From assembly GCA_051294375.1 (NCBI GenBank), contig CM119268.1, forward strand, positions 11,366,200-11,430,199: a stretch of DNA of 64,000 nucleotides. Direction: 5' to 3'. The stretch comes from Paraspadella gotoi (Eukaryota > Chaetognatha). Shown here piece after piece: positions 1 through 10,921 of the stretch. The stretch's first letter is position 1, and each line of letters opens with the position of its first letter. Under the pieces are notes generated by a model, which worked only from the letters and a program-made list of their open reading frames with translations, did no database searches and was not told the DNA's origin. A program made the translations under genes and the position numbers.

Positions 1-866
1 TTTCACCTTTCTTTTTCATTTATCTCCTCTTTCTAGTCTTCTCTCTCTGGTCTCCCCTCACATCTTTATCTTGTTACGGCTTCTTGAATTTTTCTGCATT
101 TCGTCTCCCCCATTCCCCCGCGGGGAAAGACCCACCCCTCTTTTCAAATCTGGATTATTTATCTTCTACTCTTTGCTCCTCCACTAACCCAGTTTCTTCT
201 AACTTCTCCCATCTCCTTCCCGAATTTCTTTTCTTTTTTTTCTTTTCTCTCAAAAAAAATCTTTCGACTCTTGCGTTTTTAGTTTTTCTTTCCATTTTTT
301 CCTTCCACTTTTATTTTCATTTTTTCTTCTCTCTCTCTCCCTCACACACACACACACACACTCACACACACACACACACCACCCAACCCACTATGCCCCG
401 ATTCTCTATTCCCTTACCTCTCCCACTTCTCCCTCATCTGTGACCTTTATTCTTTCTCCTCATTAAGACTTTCGCTCTTCCTTTTCGGACTATTTTCTCC
501 ATCACTCCCTCGAATCCATTTTCCTCTTCCTCTTCCTCCTCCCTCGATCAATCTCCTACCAAAAAAAAAATCTTCATTCCGGCAAAAAGCTTTTCATTTC
601 TACTCCCGAACTCTGCTTCTGATTTTCATCATGATCGTCACTCCGCGAGATNNNNNNNNNNTCATCATGATCATCACTCCGCGAGATCTTTTGTTTTTTT
701 GCTTCCGTTTTTACGCAACATAAACTATTTTCTTATGAGATAAAAAGAAACAACAAAAAATTTAACTGACTTTTTATCTCCCTTATTTCTAGTTTGCGCG
801 ATAAATATAAAGCTGTTGTTTACATATATAACAGTACTTCTAAAAAATGTATATTTTTCTCCTTAG
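1..866. other. Pyrimidine-rich non-coding stretch, probably intron of the RAPGEF-like gene
   Basis: No supported coding exon. The sequence is strongly C/T-rich, with a (CA)n run at about 341-380. Position 867 is preceded by a good 3' splice site (pyrimidine tract then TTAG), so at least the right part is most simply an intron of the gene that continues at 867. A ten-N gap at 652-661 is flanked by near-identical copies of about 26 bp (626-651 and 662-687). Confidence 0.6.
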
Positions 867-3407
867 GTCCGAACTTACCTTTCGAATCTCAAAGTGATCG
901 AGGACGAAGATCGCCTCCACGAGATGTCGCACCGACTTGAAGCGCCGCTGTTCCGCAGCAAGGCTGACGCTTCGCCCATTCCCAGCGCTGTGGCCAGGAC
1001 AGGAAGTTCGCTCAGCTCACACTCCAGGTAGGAGTTACGTGATTTTTTTTAAACTTCTATAGGGAGAAGTCTAAAATTTTTAAAATTACCATGTATAAAT
1101 TTTGTTTTCGTTTCTTTTTTAGCATGAGCTCGACTTCTGGCAGTCACGCCCACGTCAAATTTGGCGCTCAATCTCCGGACAACATTCGGAAGTTGATGTC
1201 GCTCAGTGAAAGCTCGAGACCATCAAAGTAAGGAGTTTTTATTATCAGAACTACAAAGAACTACAATCAAATCCACTTNNNNNNNNNNAGTTGATGTCGC
1301 TCAGCGAAAGCTCGAGACCATCAAAGTAAGGAGTTTCTATTATCAGAACTACAAAGAACTACAATCAAATTTACTTGTCAAACAAAACCATTTTTTCGTA
1401 TTTAGGCATCAACTTCCGCCGTCGGTTTCCATGATGAACCCTGGTTCGCTCGAAGGTCATCCGCACGTGGGTCAAAATCATCGCGGTCTCGGACTCCATC
1501 ACTCCAGCGGCAGAGGGAACGTCACTGGTAATTCTGAGAAGCTCTTGTTTTGGCATTTTCAAACTTCAATACGACTTTCGTCTCATTGCTGATATGATCT
1601 CTCATTTTGGTCCGCGAACCTCTTCAGGCGCCTCTCCCGCCACGTCGCCGCTTCTCCCCACCAACGCCGCTCGCGCCGGCGTATTTTCGATGCACCAACC
1701 GGCGTCGCCTGGTTCAGGTTTACGGAGTCATCCGGCGCGATCCTCTGGCGGGAAATTAGGACATAAGATTCCGCTAATCAGCGCCGGTGAGTCAATCAAT
1801 CAATCAAATCTCTTATGACTAATTCAATCTTTTTTCCTAATTCCATTTCTTCGTCCTCTTCTCTCCAATTTTCAAATCCTCTTCTTCTCCTTCCCCCCCA
1901 TTTTTCTTTTCTCCCACTCACTCCCATTCACCCCCCACCCCCCTTTACAGAGAGTTCCTCCGTCACTTCCCTCACATCCTCTCCTCCACCGGCGGCCTCT
2001 CTCTTCGCAAATCCCACACGACGGGATCGATGTCTTCGGGATCGATCTCTCCGGGGGATCTCTCGATCCGGCGGCGGCGCCGGAAATGCCTTTGCCGCCG
2101 CCTCCGCCGTTACGGGCGCCGTCAACGGAGCGGTTGGCGCGAAAGAGAGCGCGCAAGGCAACTCCGGCTACTATCAGGTATGCAGAGCGATAAAGATGAA
2201 CTGATAATTAGTTATAGCATAGTAGTCATTTTAGTTTACGTTTCTTCCCTATCCCGAAATTGAAGTACCTTTACGCGCCGCACCGTTATCTGCTGATTCC
2301 CGAACCCCAATTTTGGGGATGCGGGATTATTGCCCAAAGGTCGCTTTGAGTGCACAAATCAATGTTATTACATTGCTTTATGTTGGTTGTACTTTTACGA
2401 AAAAAAGCCCTCAAAAAATAGCATTTATTTTCTTTGCTTGGTTTTTATTTTCTGTTCTTTTGGTGATAGCTATTTTGATACGTATAAATTAAGAACCATG
2501 CTCTTTTTGATGTGTGATGTAAAAACGATTGTCAGTATTCATTGTTCAACTATTTTGGAAAACATCACTCCTTTAAAAACCATCCATTTTGTTTCCCCAG
2601 GACAACACTTCAGCGGGTTCCGGCAGCAGCCACGATAGCGGTCACGCCAGCATGGCGTCGGTTACGCCACGTCTCGCCAGCGGCGGCGCCACTTCCGGTT
2701 ATGACTCTCGGCGTTCCAGCACATCAACGGGTAAGATTTACTTAATCGCCAGTGATCAGATCTGTTTGTCTTCCTACGACTCTCACAAATCTTTTCCCTC
2801 TTCCTTATTCAAGGTTCCTCGCCTCCCCTAACACGTCGGTTCGCCCAGCATGCCTCCACCCCGCTGCCACCGCCGCCTCCGCCCCCGTCCAACGTCGCCG
2901 CTCACCATTTCTTGCCGCCGCCGGCGCATCCTGATACCAAAGTCCCCAGCTCCGCCCAAGGACCGTCGCAGCAGCCGAAGCAACCGATGCCGCAACAGCA
3001 GCAGCCGCACCGACGGACGCCGCCCGACTACAGCGTGGCGGCACAAATGGCGGCGCAGATCAGTCACGCGCGTCACGTGAGGCAGATGAACAGCGCTGCA
3101 GCCGCCGCCCGCCGCAGTTCCATGCAGACGCAGCATGGATCGTCTTCGTCGCAAGTAAGATGATTTCAAGAAGTTTAAACTTTTTTCATTAAATTCTATA
3201 AATTATGTTTGTTATTGGGACTGTTAAATAGCCCAATTTAAATTTCCGCTCTACTACTCCGCCCCTCTAATTCCCTCCTAACTCCAGCGATCCCCCCTCG
3301 CCGTCGCTCCCCATCTGGAATATTACGACGGCGAAGATGAAGAAACCGAAGAGAGTTTCGACCGCGAATCCACGCCGGAGCAAAATGACCAGATATCCGC
3401 GGTATGA
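867..3407 (+). CDS. RAPGEF2/6-like: Rap guanine nucleotide exchange factor 2/6-like (PDZ-GEF), C-terminal exons
   Basis: Last exons of a PDZ-GEF, a GTP-exchange factor for Rap1 at cell junctions. Exons read 867-1027, 1123-1227, 1406-1527, 1628-1786, 1951-2177, 2601-2730, 2814-3154 and 3288-3407, and all junction phases agree. The first exon encodes VRTYLSNLKVIEDEDRLHEM, the end of the RasGEF catalytic domain. It is followed by a Ser-rich tail with VKFGAQSPDNIRKLMSLSE, which corresponds to the FGINSPQALKKILSLSE segment I recall in vertebrate RAPGEF2. Later come a Pro-rich stretch and RRTPPDYSVA (vertebrate RKPPDYNVA). The protein ends DQISAV-stop, against EQVSAV in RAPGEF2, a class I PDZ ligand. 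The CNB, PDZ, RA and most of the RasGEF domain lie upstream of the window. A ten-N gap at 1279-1288 repeats part of the second exon. Confidence 0.9.
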
Positions 3408-3903
3408 CTAGGTAAGTGGGCGTGGCTCCTGTGTGAGGAGAAAGAAGACATTAAACAAACGACAATAATGCTAATATATCGCTCTTCCACGTCCCTTCTT
3501 CAGCGGCGGAAGGAGAGGGTGGTTCCCTCGCTGGCGAGGCGTTGGGGAAAGCGGGAAGACGGTCGTTCCGAGACGCGAATCCACGAGAAGCGGACGACTC
3601 GATGCCCTCTTCCTCATCCTCTCCCTCCGTCTACAAATTCGACGACGCGGCCGTGATAGATGACGTCACTGGTAAGTGACGCGGTTGGGTGTGAACTTTG
3701 TCTATACTGACTTAATTGTCTTGTAATCTCTTATTAATCCTTGTAATCTACATCCTTCAGTCATCGGCGACAACGGAGCTTCTGGTAGCGACGAGGATTA
3801 TGACGATGACGACGACGACGATATCACGATAGAAATGCCATCTGTTGTATCCATGGACGACGTGATCACGACACTTCAAGAGCGCGGATATTTCAACACT
3901 TAA
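3405..3903 (+). other. Possible stop-codon readthrough extension of the RAPGEF-like gene
   Basis: The stop at 3405-3407 reads TGA CTA G and sits 4 bases before a strong donor (GTAAGT at 3412). The next exon, 3504-3671, has an acceptor TTCTTCAG and a donor GGTAAGTG. The last exon, 3761-3903, follows CATCCTTCAG. Splicing these keeps the upstream frame: CTA, then G|CG, 55 codons, G|TC, 46 codons and TAA, giving 104 residues after the TGA. The peptide contains a Ser run, an Asp run (DYDDDDDDD) and ends TTLQERGYFNT. UGA-CUA is the best-known metazoan readthrough context. Alternatives are plain 3' UTR introns, or the donor GCG|GTATGA at 3402, which would shift the frame and terminate in the next exon. 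Confidence 0.5.
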
Positions 3904-5442
3904 TTCTCTCGAAAACAAAGACTAGAAAAGAGTTGGATTTCTTAGAACCTCGACGCAATCTCCCACCTTTCTTTTCGACGTTAAAACCTCGACGATTCCA
4001 GCGTAAAACTATTTTTCACTGGTTCTTTGACTGTACCGAAATTCCACGCGTTAGTATTTTTCTTTATTTCGTCTCGTACTTTCCCATTTATATATTTTTG
4101 TTTCATCAGCGCATGACCGAATTAGTGAATAGCCTATTGATCGACAGTTTGCGAAGTATTTGTCAGTCGTAAACTCCCCGTTCGTTTGCTCCGCGTCATT
4201 TGTTTGTATGTATAAAGTTTTTGAAACGAAATCCTGTCTCCCGTGGAGACGAATCGTTTACCTAATTTTGCGACGCGTTTTAGTGTCCAAATTTTGAATG
4301 AGGTTGTTCGACCTCACTTCTTTTGTTTGAGCCATTTCTTCCGCGTTCGAGAATGTTAAGTGGGTCAGTGGGTCACCCTCGTTTATACTTAAAAGGGAAT
4401 CCATTCATCCATGAACTCTACCCCATTTCCCTCCTACTTACCTTGAGGTCCATCGCAAAATCATGACCATTTGTAACTTCAGTGACAGATTTCGAGAATA
4501 AGGCATTTTTTTTACGCATGAAATTTACTTTTGCGCGATGTGACCCCGCGAATCGGCTTCGGTACCACGATGACGGGAGCGAGCTGGTGCTGCTTGTCTG
4601 TGATAACAGCGATGAGCTTGTCTGACCCAAAATAAATTTCTTTAACAAATAACATACCTTACACAGTCATTCTCGATAGCCTTTTCATAGTTTTTTTTTC
4701 TATTAGCCGAGAGAAATTTAAACAACGTTCGAACCCTTACTGGCATTTTTTTTCAGTGTTGTTTACATTTGCCACGAACTACGATTTCCCGACGGGGGGA
4801 AAACTCGCCATTATTTTGCCGACAAGATTTCCGTGACGTTTGTTAATCGTTGTGTTACGAATGCCTTTTCTTGTGTTTTATTAATTTTTTATGATTTCAT
4901 TATCGTACGTAGCTTTGTGCCATTATGGTTTGTTAAATAAATATCTCTTGAAACGAATGGGACAGTGATTTTTTTCCTTTTTTAGGCTGTGAAAAGAATT
5001 AATGATGAAGAACAAACATTGTTAAAAAATATAAAAACTAGTTTAACGATCTCGGGCAAAAGTGCATTGCGAAAATGGAGTTGGTGGCTAGAAACATTCA
5101 AGACCCAAACATGCATGAATCTCAGATCAAAAAAATTGACCGGAGACTGAGGTGATTTAAATTAGTCACTATGAATTTCAATTTCAATTGATAATGTATA
5201 AGATAATATTTTGAGATTTGTAGTATTTTTTTCCGAGTGTGACAGCTTAGCTACTTTATTACAAAGTCCTGCATTTGGGTAGTCTATAGTAAATTCAGAT
5301 CTAATGATTAATTAATAACCATTGGTCCAGTGTTAATGAAAAGTCAAATTATATCATTACTAATGACTTGGGCATAATAATAAAATTAGCTCCTGTTCTT
5401 TTGTTCCTAACCCCCCTTACGGAAAAAAAAACAAAAGGCCAG
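3904..5442. other. Probable 3' UTR of the RAPGEF-like gene, then intergenic DNA
   Basis: No convincing coding exon. AATAAA at 4936-4941 is a candidate polyadenylation signal for the plus-strand gene ending at 3407 or 3903. A signal-peptide-like open frame beginning at 5368 is in a different frame from the POGLUT exon and was not used. Confidence 0.5.
4936..4941 (+). promoter_or_regulatory. Candidate polyadenylation signal AATAAA
   Basis: Canonical hexamer about 1.0 kb after the last plus-strand stop at 3903 and before the POGLUT-like gene. Another AATAAA-type hexamer occurs near 4630, so the exact site is a guess. Confidence 0.4.
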
Positions 5443-8079
5443 TTCCGATTCTCCTGCCCTTTTTCGTCGCTATTCTTTCCACCGCCCCCCTCATTCCTCT
5501 GGCCGCCTCCGCTCGCTTCTCTCCCTACAAAAGCCTCGTGTGGGGACCGGGTCTCGATGCGGCCTTCAGCGTACCCTCGAGGTTCTTTTTCGTCCAGGCG
5601 GTCGACGTTGAAGGAGTCAACATCACGACTTCGCTGGGGAAAAATTTCTTTTCCGTCAGGATGCTCGACGATGAGGGTGGGAGGCCTTGAGTGGGGTCTT
5701 CGACTGAATTCATTGGTGGACTAATTTTTTGACCATTTAATTTACTGATTGACTTACCGTATGTTATAATGTATGGTACTTTTGTCCCTCAACTGTTTGC
5801 GTGATTCCCTTTCAGGTCAACCATCGCGTCGGGTCTGGACCCAGTTGCTGGATCGTCAAGACGGATCCTACATCGTCCGTTTCCGGTTATGGCAGACGTC
5901 GGTGAACATGCGGATCGAAATCACGGACGATAAGGGAGTGAGCGTCGCCGGAAGCCCCTACTGGCTGAAGGTGCTTTTTTTTAATTGACAACAGCGCTAT
6001 AGTTATAAGAACGTTAAACCGAAACCGACTTGTATCTAGTTATTATTTTTCAGGTCCACTTTATCCTGAGAACTGCTTCTGTCCGGAATCGGAGACTGAG
6101 AATTGGTTGAGCGTCAATGGTGTTCCGCGTCGTTCAAATAGAAAAAGATTTTTCGCACGTGAGTGAAATGGATATTAAAGGATATATTAAAGGATAGGTT
6201 TAAGATTATATTAATATTGTGTTTAAAAATTGGTTTTACTATTAGATTTAATCGGTTGAAGGTAAAATGAAAAACGGAACGGAGAAAAGAAAATGGTGAA
6301 TGGCAGCGAAAGCTCGAAGGGTCTCAAAATAAACAAAAGGGAAAGGACTGAACTAAATCCTTTGTTTTTAATTTATTTCTTTTATTAAATATTATTCCTC
6401 TCACTTTTTCCGATTCCCCCAACCTCTCTTCAAAACTTAGTTCTCGTCCAAGATCGACATGGACGCCGTGGTGGACGCCGCCGTCTCTCGCTTCTCAGAT
6501 CCTCACACGCCTTCAGGATCGCACAGCATCTGTCACTACGTTGTCAAGGACAACCGCATCTACCGCCGGTGTTACGGTCAACACGTGGGATTCAAGGTTG
6601 GTTGTAAACCGAGTATTCTATCGTCAATACTAGTTCATATCAAAAAGAAATCAAAGCTTAACTAGACTGCCTTGTATTCATCAGATGTTTCCAGACGCTA
6701 CCTTGTGTTGTCACTTACCGGGAAGGTCCGTCTCTCCAGACTTCGAATTCGTTATAACTTGGGGACTGGCCATTGGAAAAACGACAAGGGAAGGATGCCC
6801 TCCCAATTTGTGTCGTGGTGAGGAATCGAAGAGATAACACGATGATTTAAAATCATAGTTCATTAAACAATAAAAATTCATTTAATAATCTTTTACTCTA
6901 AGGTGCGCTCTGATACACGCGCGATATTATTCTACCGACGTGGGATCTAACGAATAGCGTGTTAGAGACTCAAGGTAAGTTTGCATAAATACTCGTTTCA
7001 TGCATAATAATGAATATTTCGTTTTTGTATAAGGGAGAGTGACGCTCGATCTTTTGTCAGTCCAATCTCGGGGACCGAATCAAAAGTTGGGAAGGAGAAG
7101 ATAGAAAAGGGATTCTTTCGCGGAAGAAGATGCCAGGTTTCCAAGAGCAGAACAAAATTAAAAAAGATATAGAAATTTTATAAACAAAATTTCTAATTGT
7201 AAAAAAAATGTCGTTGATTTACAGAGAAGAACGATTAAGCCTGGCGCGGCGGGCTAAGAAGCGGCCCGATCTCCTCGACGTTGGAATAACGAATTACTTT
7301 TTCTTTCGCAACGGCGGCGGAGGAGGAACTCGGCAGGACCGAGTCATCTCCTTCTTCGATTTTTCAAGGCAACCTTCACACTCGCATTACTTCTATAAAT
7401 CTGGATATTTACTCAAGTTTTAAACTTAATCGTTTTATATTATAGTACATTTCTTGATATAAAATGTACTTTTAATAAACTTGACATTGTAAGCATTTTC
7501 AAGTTCAGTTCGTACCTTCACTCGTCAACTCACTTTTTTATTATCTATTCTTCTCACCCATACAGTTCAAGTACCAAATCAACGTTGACGGTACAGTGGC
7601 CGCATACCGTCTGCCATTTTTGTTGGCCGGAAATTCGGTGGTTCTCAAACAAGAATCTCCCTATTACGAACATTTCTACACGGATCTAGAGCCCTGGGTG
7701 CACTACGTGCCTTTGAAGAGAGATTTGACCGATGTGGAGGAAAAGATCGAGTATTTAAAGGTTGGTTATTTCTTAATAATTTTTTAGTAGTGTTCAATAA
7801 GTCACTTTAATTTCTTGATCTTTTCAGACCCACGACGAATTGGCTCGGAATATTTCCGCCGCCGGTTCTGCATTTGTTCGTTCCAATCTTATGTCGAATC
7901 AAGTCTTTTGTTATCACTACAAAGTTTTTACAGAGTTCGCCGCAAGAGCAAAAAAGGCGCCACGGGTTCGTACAGGGATGGAGGAAGTCGTCCGAGAAAC
8001 AAATGATCCTCGTTCTCCTGCGTGCGATTGTTTGACATCAAAGAAAAAGAGAAAAAAAAGCAAGAAAACCGAGCTGTGA
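5443..8079 (+). CDS. POGLUT2/3-like: Protein O-glucosyltransferase 2/3-like (KDELC family), ER lumen
   Basis: Family members add glucose to EGF repeats of secreted proteins in the ER. Exons seen: 5443-5676 (hydrophobic leader ending LAASA, then [15 protein letters not shown]), 5816-5970 (filamin-type domain, [14 protein letters not shown]), 6056 to about 6160 ([11 protein letters not shown]), 6441-6596 ([18 protein letters not shown]), about 6685-6821, 6903-6975 and 7034-7135 (CAP10 core pieces [14 protein letters not shown] and RGRDAR in shifted frames), 7225 to about 7368 ([13 protein letters not shown]), 7566-7760 ([24 protein letters not shown]) and 7828-8079. It ends KKTEL-stop, a KDEL-like retrieval signal. 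The start codon was not found; the leader exon has no in-frame ATG, so a small upstream exon is likely. Frame is lost at several places between about 5971 and 7380. Either the assembly has indel errors or this copy is decaying. Confidence 0.83.
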
Positions 8080-8130
8080 TAAACCCAATAAGGCCATGCA
8101 ATCCCTTTATTTAAACTTTCAGAATCCAGG

Positions 8131-8136
8131 AATAAA
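8131..8136 (+). promoter_or_regulatory. Candidate polyadenylation signal AATAAA (POGLUT-like gene)
   Basis: Canonical hexamer 52 bases after the KTEL stop at 8077-8079. This spacing fits a short 3' UTR. Confidence 0.6.
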
Positions 8137-8895
8137 AACTCTTTTTCTCATAGATCATTCAAGACTGAAAAACCTTGGAGGCGAAAAAAAAATATTGAAA
8201 AAAAAAATAATTAAAAACATTTGTGGTGGATTATACTTAACTTTAAACTCACTGCACTGCTAAGGATATTCAGGGTCTCTATAAATGTTTTTTTGACTTA
8301 ATGCTTCAATGACCCACATACTATTGTATCGCGTATGAATTGACGCTCATGGTGATTTTTTTAAGACCAATTTTTAAACAGTATTTTTGACACTGCTTGT
8401 TGGTTCTTGTTCATTTATACATATTATAGTTTTGTCAATGCAATTTAATGATGACTTTTTATTTAGTTATTTTCCGAAGACGTAATAAAGGAATAGATAG
8501 AAAGTCAAAGCGAGTTGACATTCTAATTCGAAGGTTGTCAATTGTATAATTTTTTTACTTTATTCATATTAAAGAAAAAATACTTTTCTTTACATATTTT
8601 TGAAATACAATTATTTTTACACAATTGGTACAATTTAAGGTACACAAAATTGGTAAATGGGAAAGTCGATTACTGTAAAATATTTTTACATAGAATTTGC
8701 AATCTATCATTAGTCGGTTTTATTGTATCACAAAGGGTAAAGGGGTTCGTTAATTACGATTTAGTGAAAAGGGTCAACTTGGCTGAATTGGTACTAATGA
8801 GAGCAAAGGCTGTGTGTCAATCGGATTATTTAAGCTTTTCTCCAGACAATAAAACAAATTAAATAAAAAACAAAGCAATTTGAAATTAGTTCCGG
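8137..8895. other. Intergenic region between convergent genes
   Basis: AT-rich, with no supportable gene on either strand. TTTATT at 8558-8563 reads AATAAA on the minus strand and could end the laminin-like transcript, whose stop is at 8896-8898. Confidence 0.5.
8558..8563 (-). promoter_or_regulatory. Candidate polyadenylation signal (minus strand AATAAA)
   Basis: TTTATT on the plus strand, about 335 bases beyond the laminin-like stop. It is one of few such hexamers before the convergent POGLUT transcript ends. Confidence 0.35.
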
Positions 8896-10842
8896 CTATC
8901 TGTCTTCCGGACAGAATCCCAGCGCCACGTCGTTATTGGTTTTAAAGTCGCGCCATGTCACGCCTACGAGTTTCCTTCGTCGACGACGTTTATCGTGGAC
9001 GTCACGAATGCAGCCCTCAAACTTTTCCAGGGTCAAAGCCGCGCCCTGTGGTTCGTAGAGAGCTGGGGAATGAGAGGAAAAAAATGAAGAAACTTAAAAA
9101 AAGATATTGCAGCGAGAAATATATTATAATATAATATATATAGTCTAATTGCATCCGCCTCACCAGAAAATCCCTCTGCTCGGCTCCACCTCTACTCCAG
9201 CCTGTCTTAGAAATTCCCCCGAACATCAAAGGCCTTCGGTGAATGAGGGCGAGATTGCCAGTGTTCGAGAACCCGACAACTTCCTTTTGTCCGTCGACGA
9301 TAAGAATGACGACGTTGCGGATTGCGCGGGCGGTCACGTGATGCCATCTGTTTTAACGAGAAAAAAAAAAGGAAAACGTGATTCGGTGGTCAATCCGCGA
9401 GAGGACGCGTGATCTTCTGTCGTCGCGCCAACTTACCTTCCGTCGCATAGAGTTGCTCCCATCGGAGGTGATTGAGAGGCCGTGATGTTTTCTCCATTTT
9501 CAGTAACCGCGTTCAGGATCATCTGAATCGGTGATTAAAGTTAAATTATTTTATTATTTTACTGTGGAAAACGGATAACCATTTTATTTCTTTCAATCAA
9601 CCAAGTTTAATCAGTGAGCCATTTAAGACCACCCTTACCTCTCCCTCGTGCAGCTGCAGCGTAATGGCGGGAAACCCCAGCGAGCTGCTGATGCTGAGAA
9701 TGACGCCGGAATGTTTTAGAGTTTTTATCTCCATGGAGATTTTGAGAAAATCGCCCACTTCGAAGGCGTTGTCTGATGTTGGGAAAGCGGGAAGAAAGTA
9801 AACCATAAAACAGATAATTTATTATCAATTGCTACAGCCTAATTACGAATGAAATCAATCTGAAAAAATTAATTGTGGCAAAAGCAAATAACAATCTTTG
9901 CTAACAAAAAACCTATTTAGCATATTACAATTTACATATTACAATTAATGGTTTTGTACAAGTAAAATGTCCGTAATAAACAATATTGACCGTGCCATAA
10001 GAACTCACCAAAAACTGCAAAGGCTCCGCCGTCGAAGTGAAAGCCTTTTTGGACAGAATCGCCCTCGCACCGTGACGCCGACGACACTAGACCAGAGTTC
10101 ATCAGGTCGATGGGTTCGCCGTAGATGCGAAAGTCCTTTAGGCATCCTTTGAAGTTATCTAGCATCTGTTGAATGGAGAAGTCGGTAGAGGGAGTTTTAT
10201 GGCACAGTATTAAACGGTCTGAAAAGGTTTTGCCAACTGTGGCGACGGGCTTTTTTTTAATTTTGCAATCGTCTCCTTTCTAAAATCGCCAATAAACCGA
10301 GGAAAAAGATCATAATTTTGAAACGGGACTTCGCAAGTTTCGCGTGAAAAACGAGCAGCAGCAACCTTTTCCGGATTCAGCGAAATTACGACTTCAAATC
10401 ATGAAAATTTAACTGCGACCGTAAATTTACGAAGAGAAACTCTTCTTATCTTCGCGCCTTTAAGTCTAGACGAAAAACAAATGAAACAATTTAAAACTCA
10501 CGGTCGCAGTGAAAAACTTGCGCCAACGGAAAAAAAAAAACCGATAATTTAAAAAAACTACAGAAAATTTGACTTCCGCAACCTAAACGTATATCTATTA
10601 ACAGACTATTTGCAATCCCGTCAACCGAAAAGCTCGGATCAAACCTTCAATCTGAAACTCCATCCTCATTCCGTCGAAGCGTAAAATGCGTCGTCATCAA
10701 AAAGTCATGATTCCGACGTCGTCCATTTTTCTGCCGACCGGCTCTGCCGACCGCTTCGCCGACGAGCTCTACCGAATCGCCGGCCGCCCCGCTCCCGCGT
10801 TACCGTGTCAACGAGGAGGCTGGAAACGCGGAGTTATCTCTT

Positions 10843-10921
<79 letters not shown>

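Noticed and set aside
84-443. 119-codon plus-strand frame with a His/Thr repeat
   Set aside because: The repeat is a (CA)n microsatellite and the rest is polypyrimidine DNA; it lies where an intron is expected.
5368-5442. ATG with a hydrophobic leader (MGIIIKLAPVLLFLTPL) as the start of the POGLUT-like gene
   Set aside because: It is in a different frame from the SLVWGPGL exon and no splice within it restores the frame; kept only as a remote possibility given the indels in this gene.
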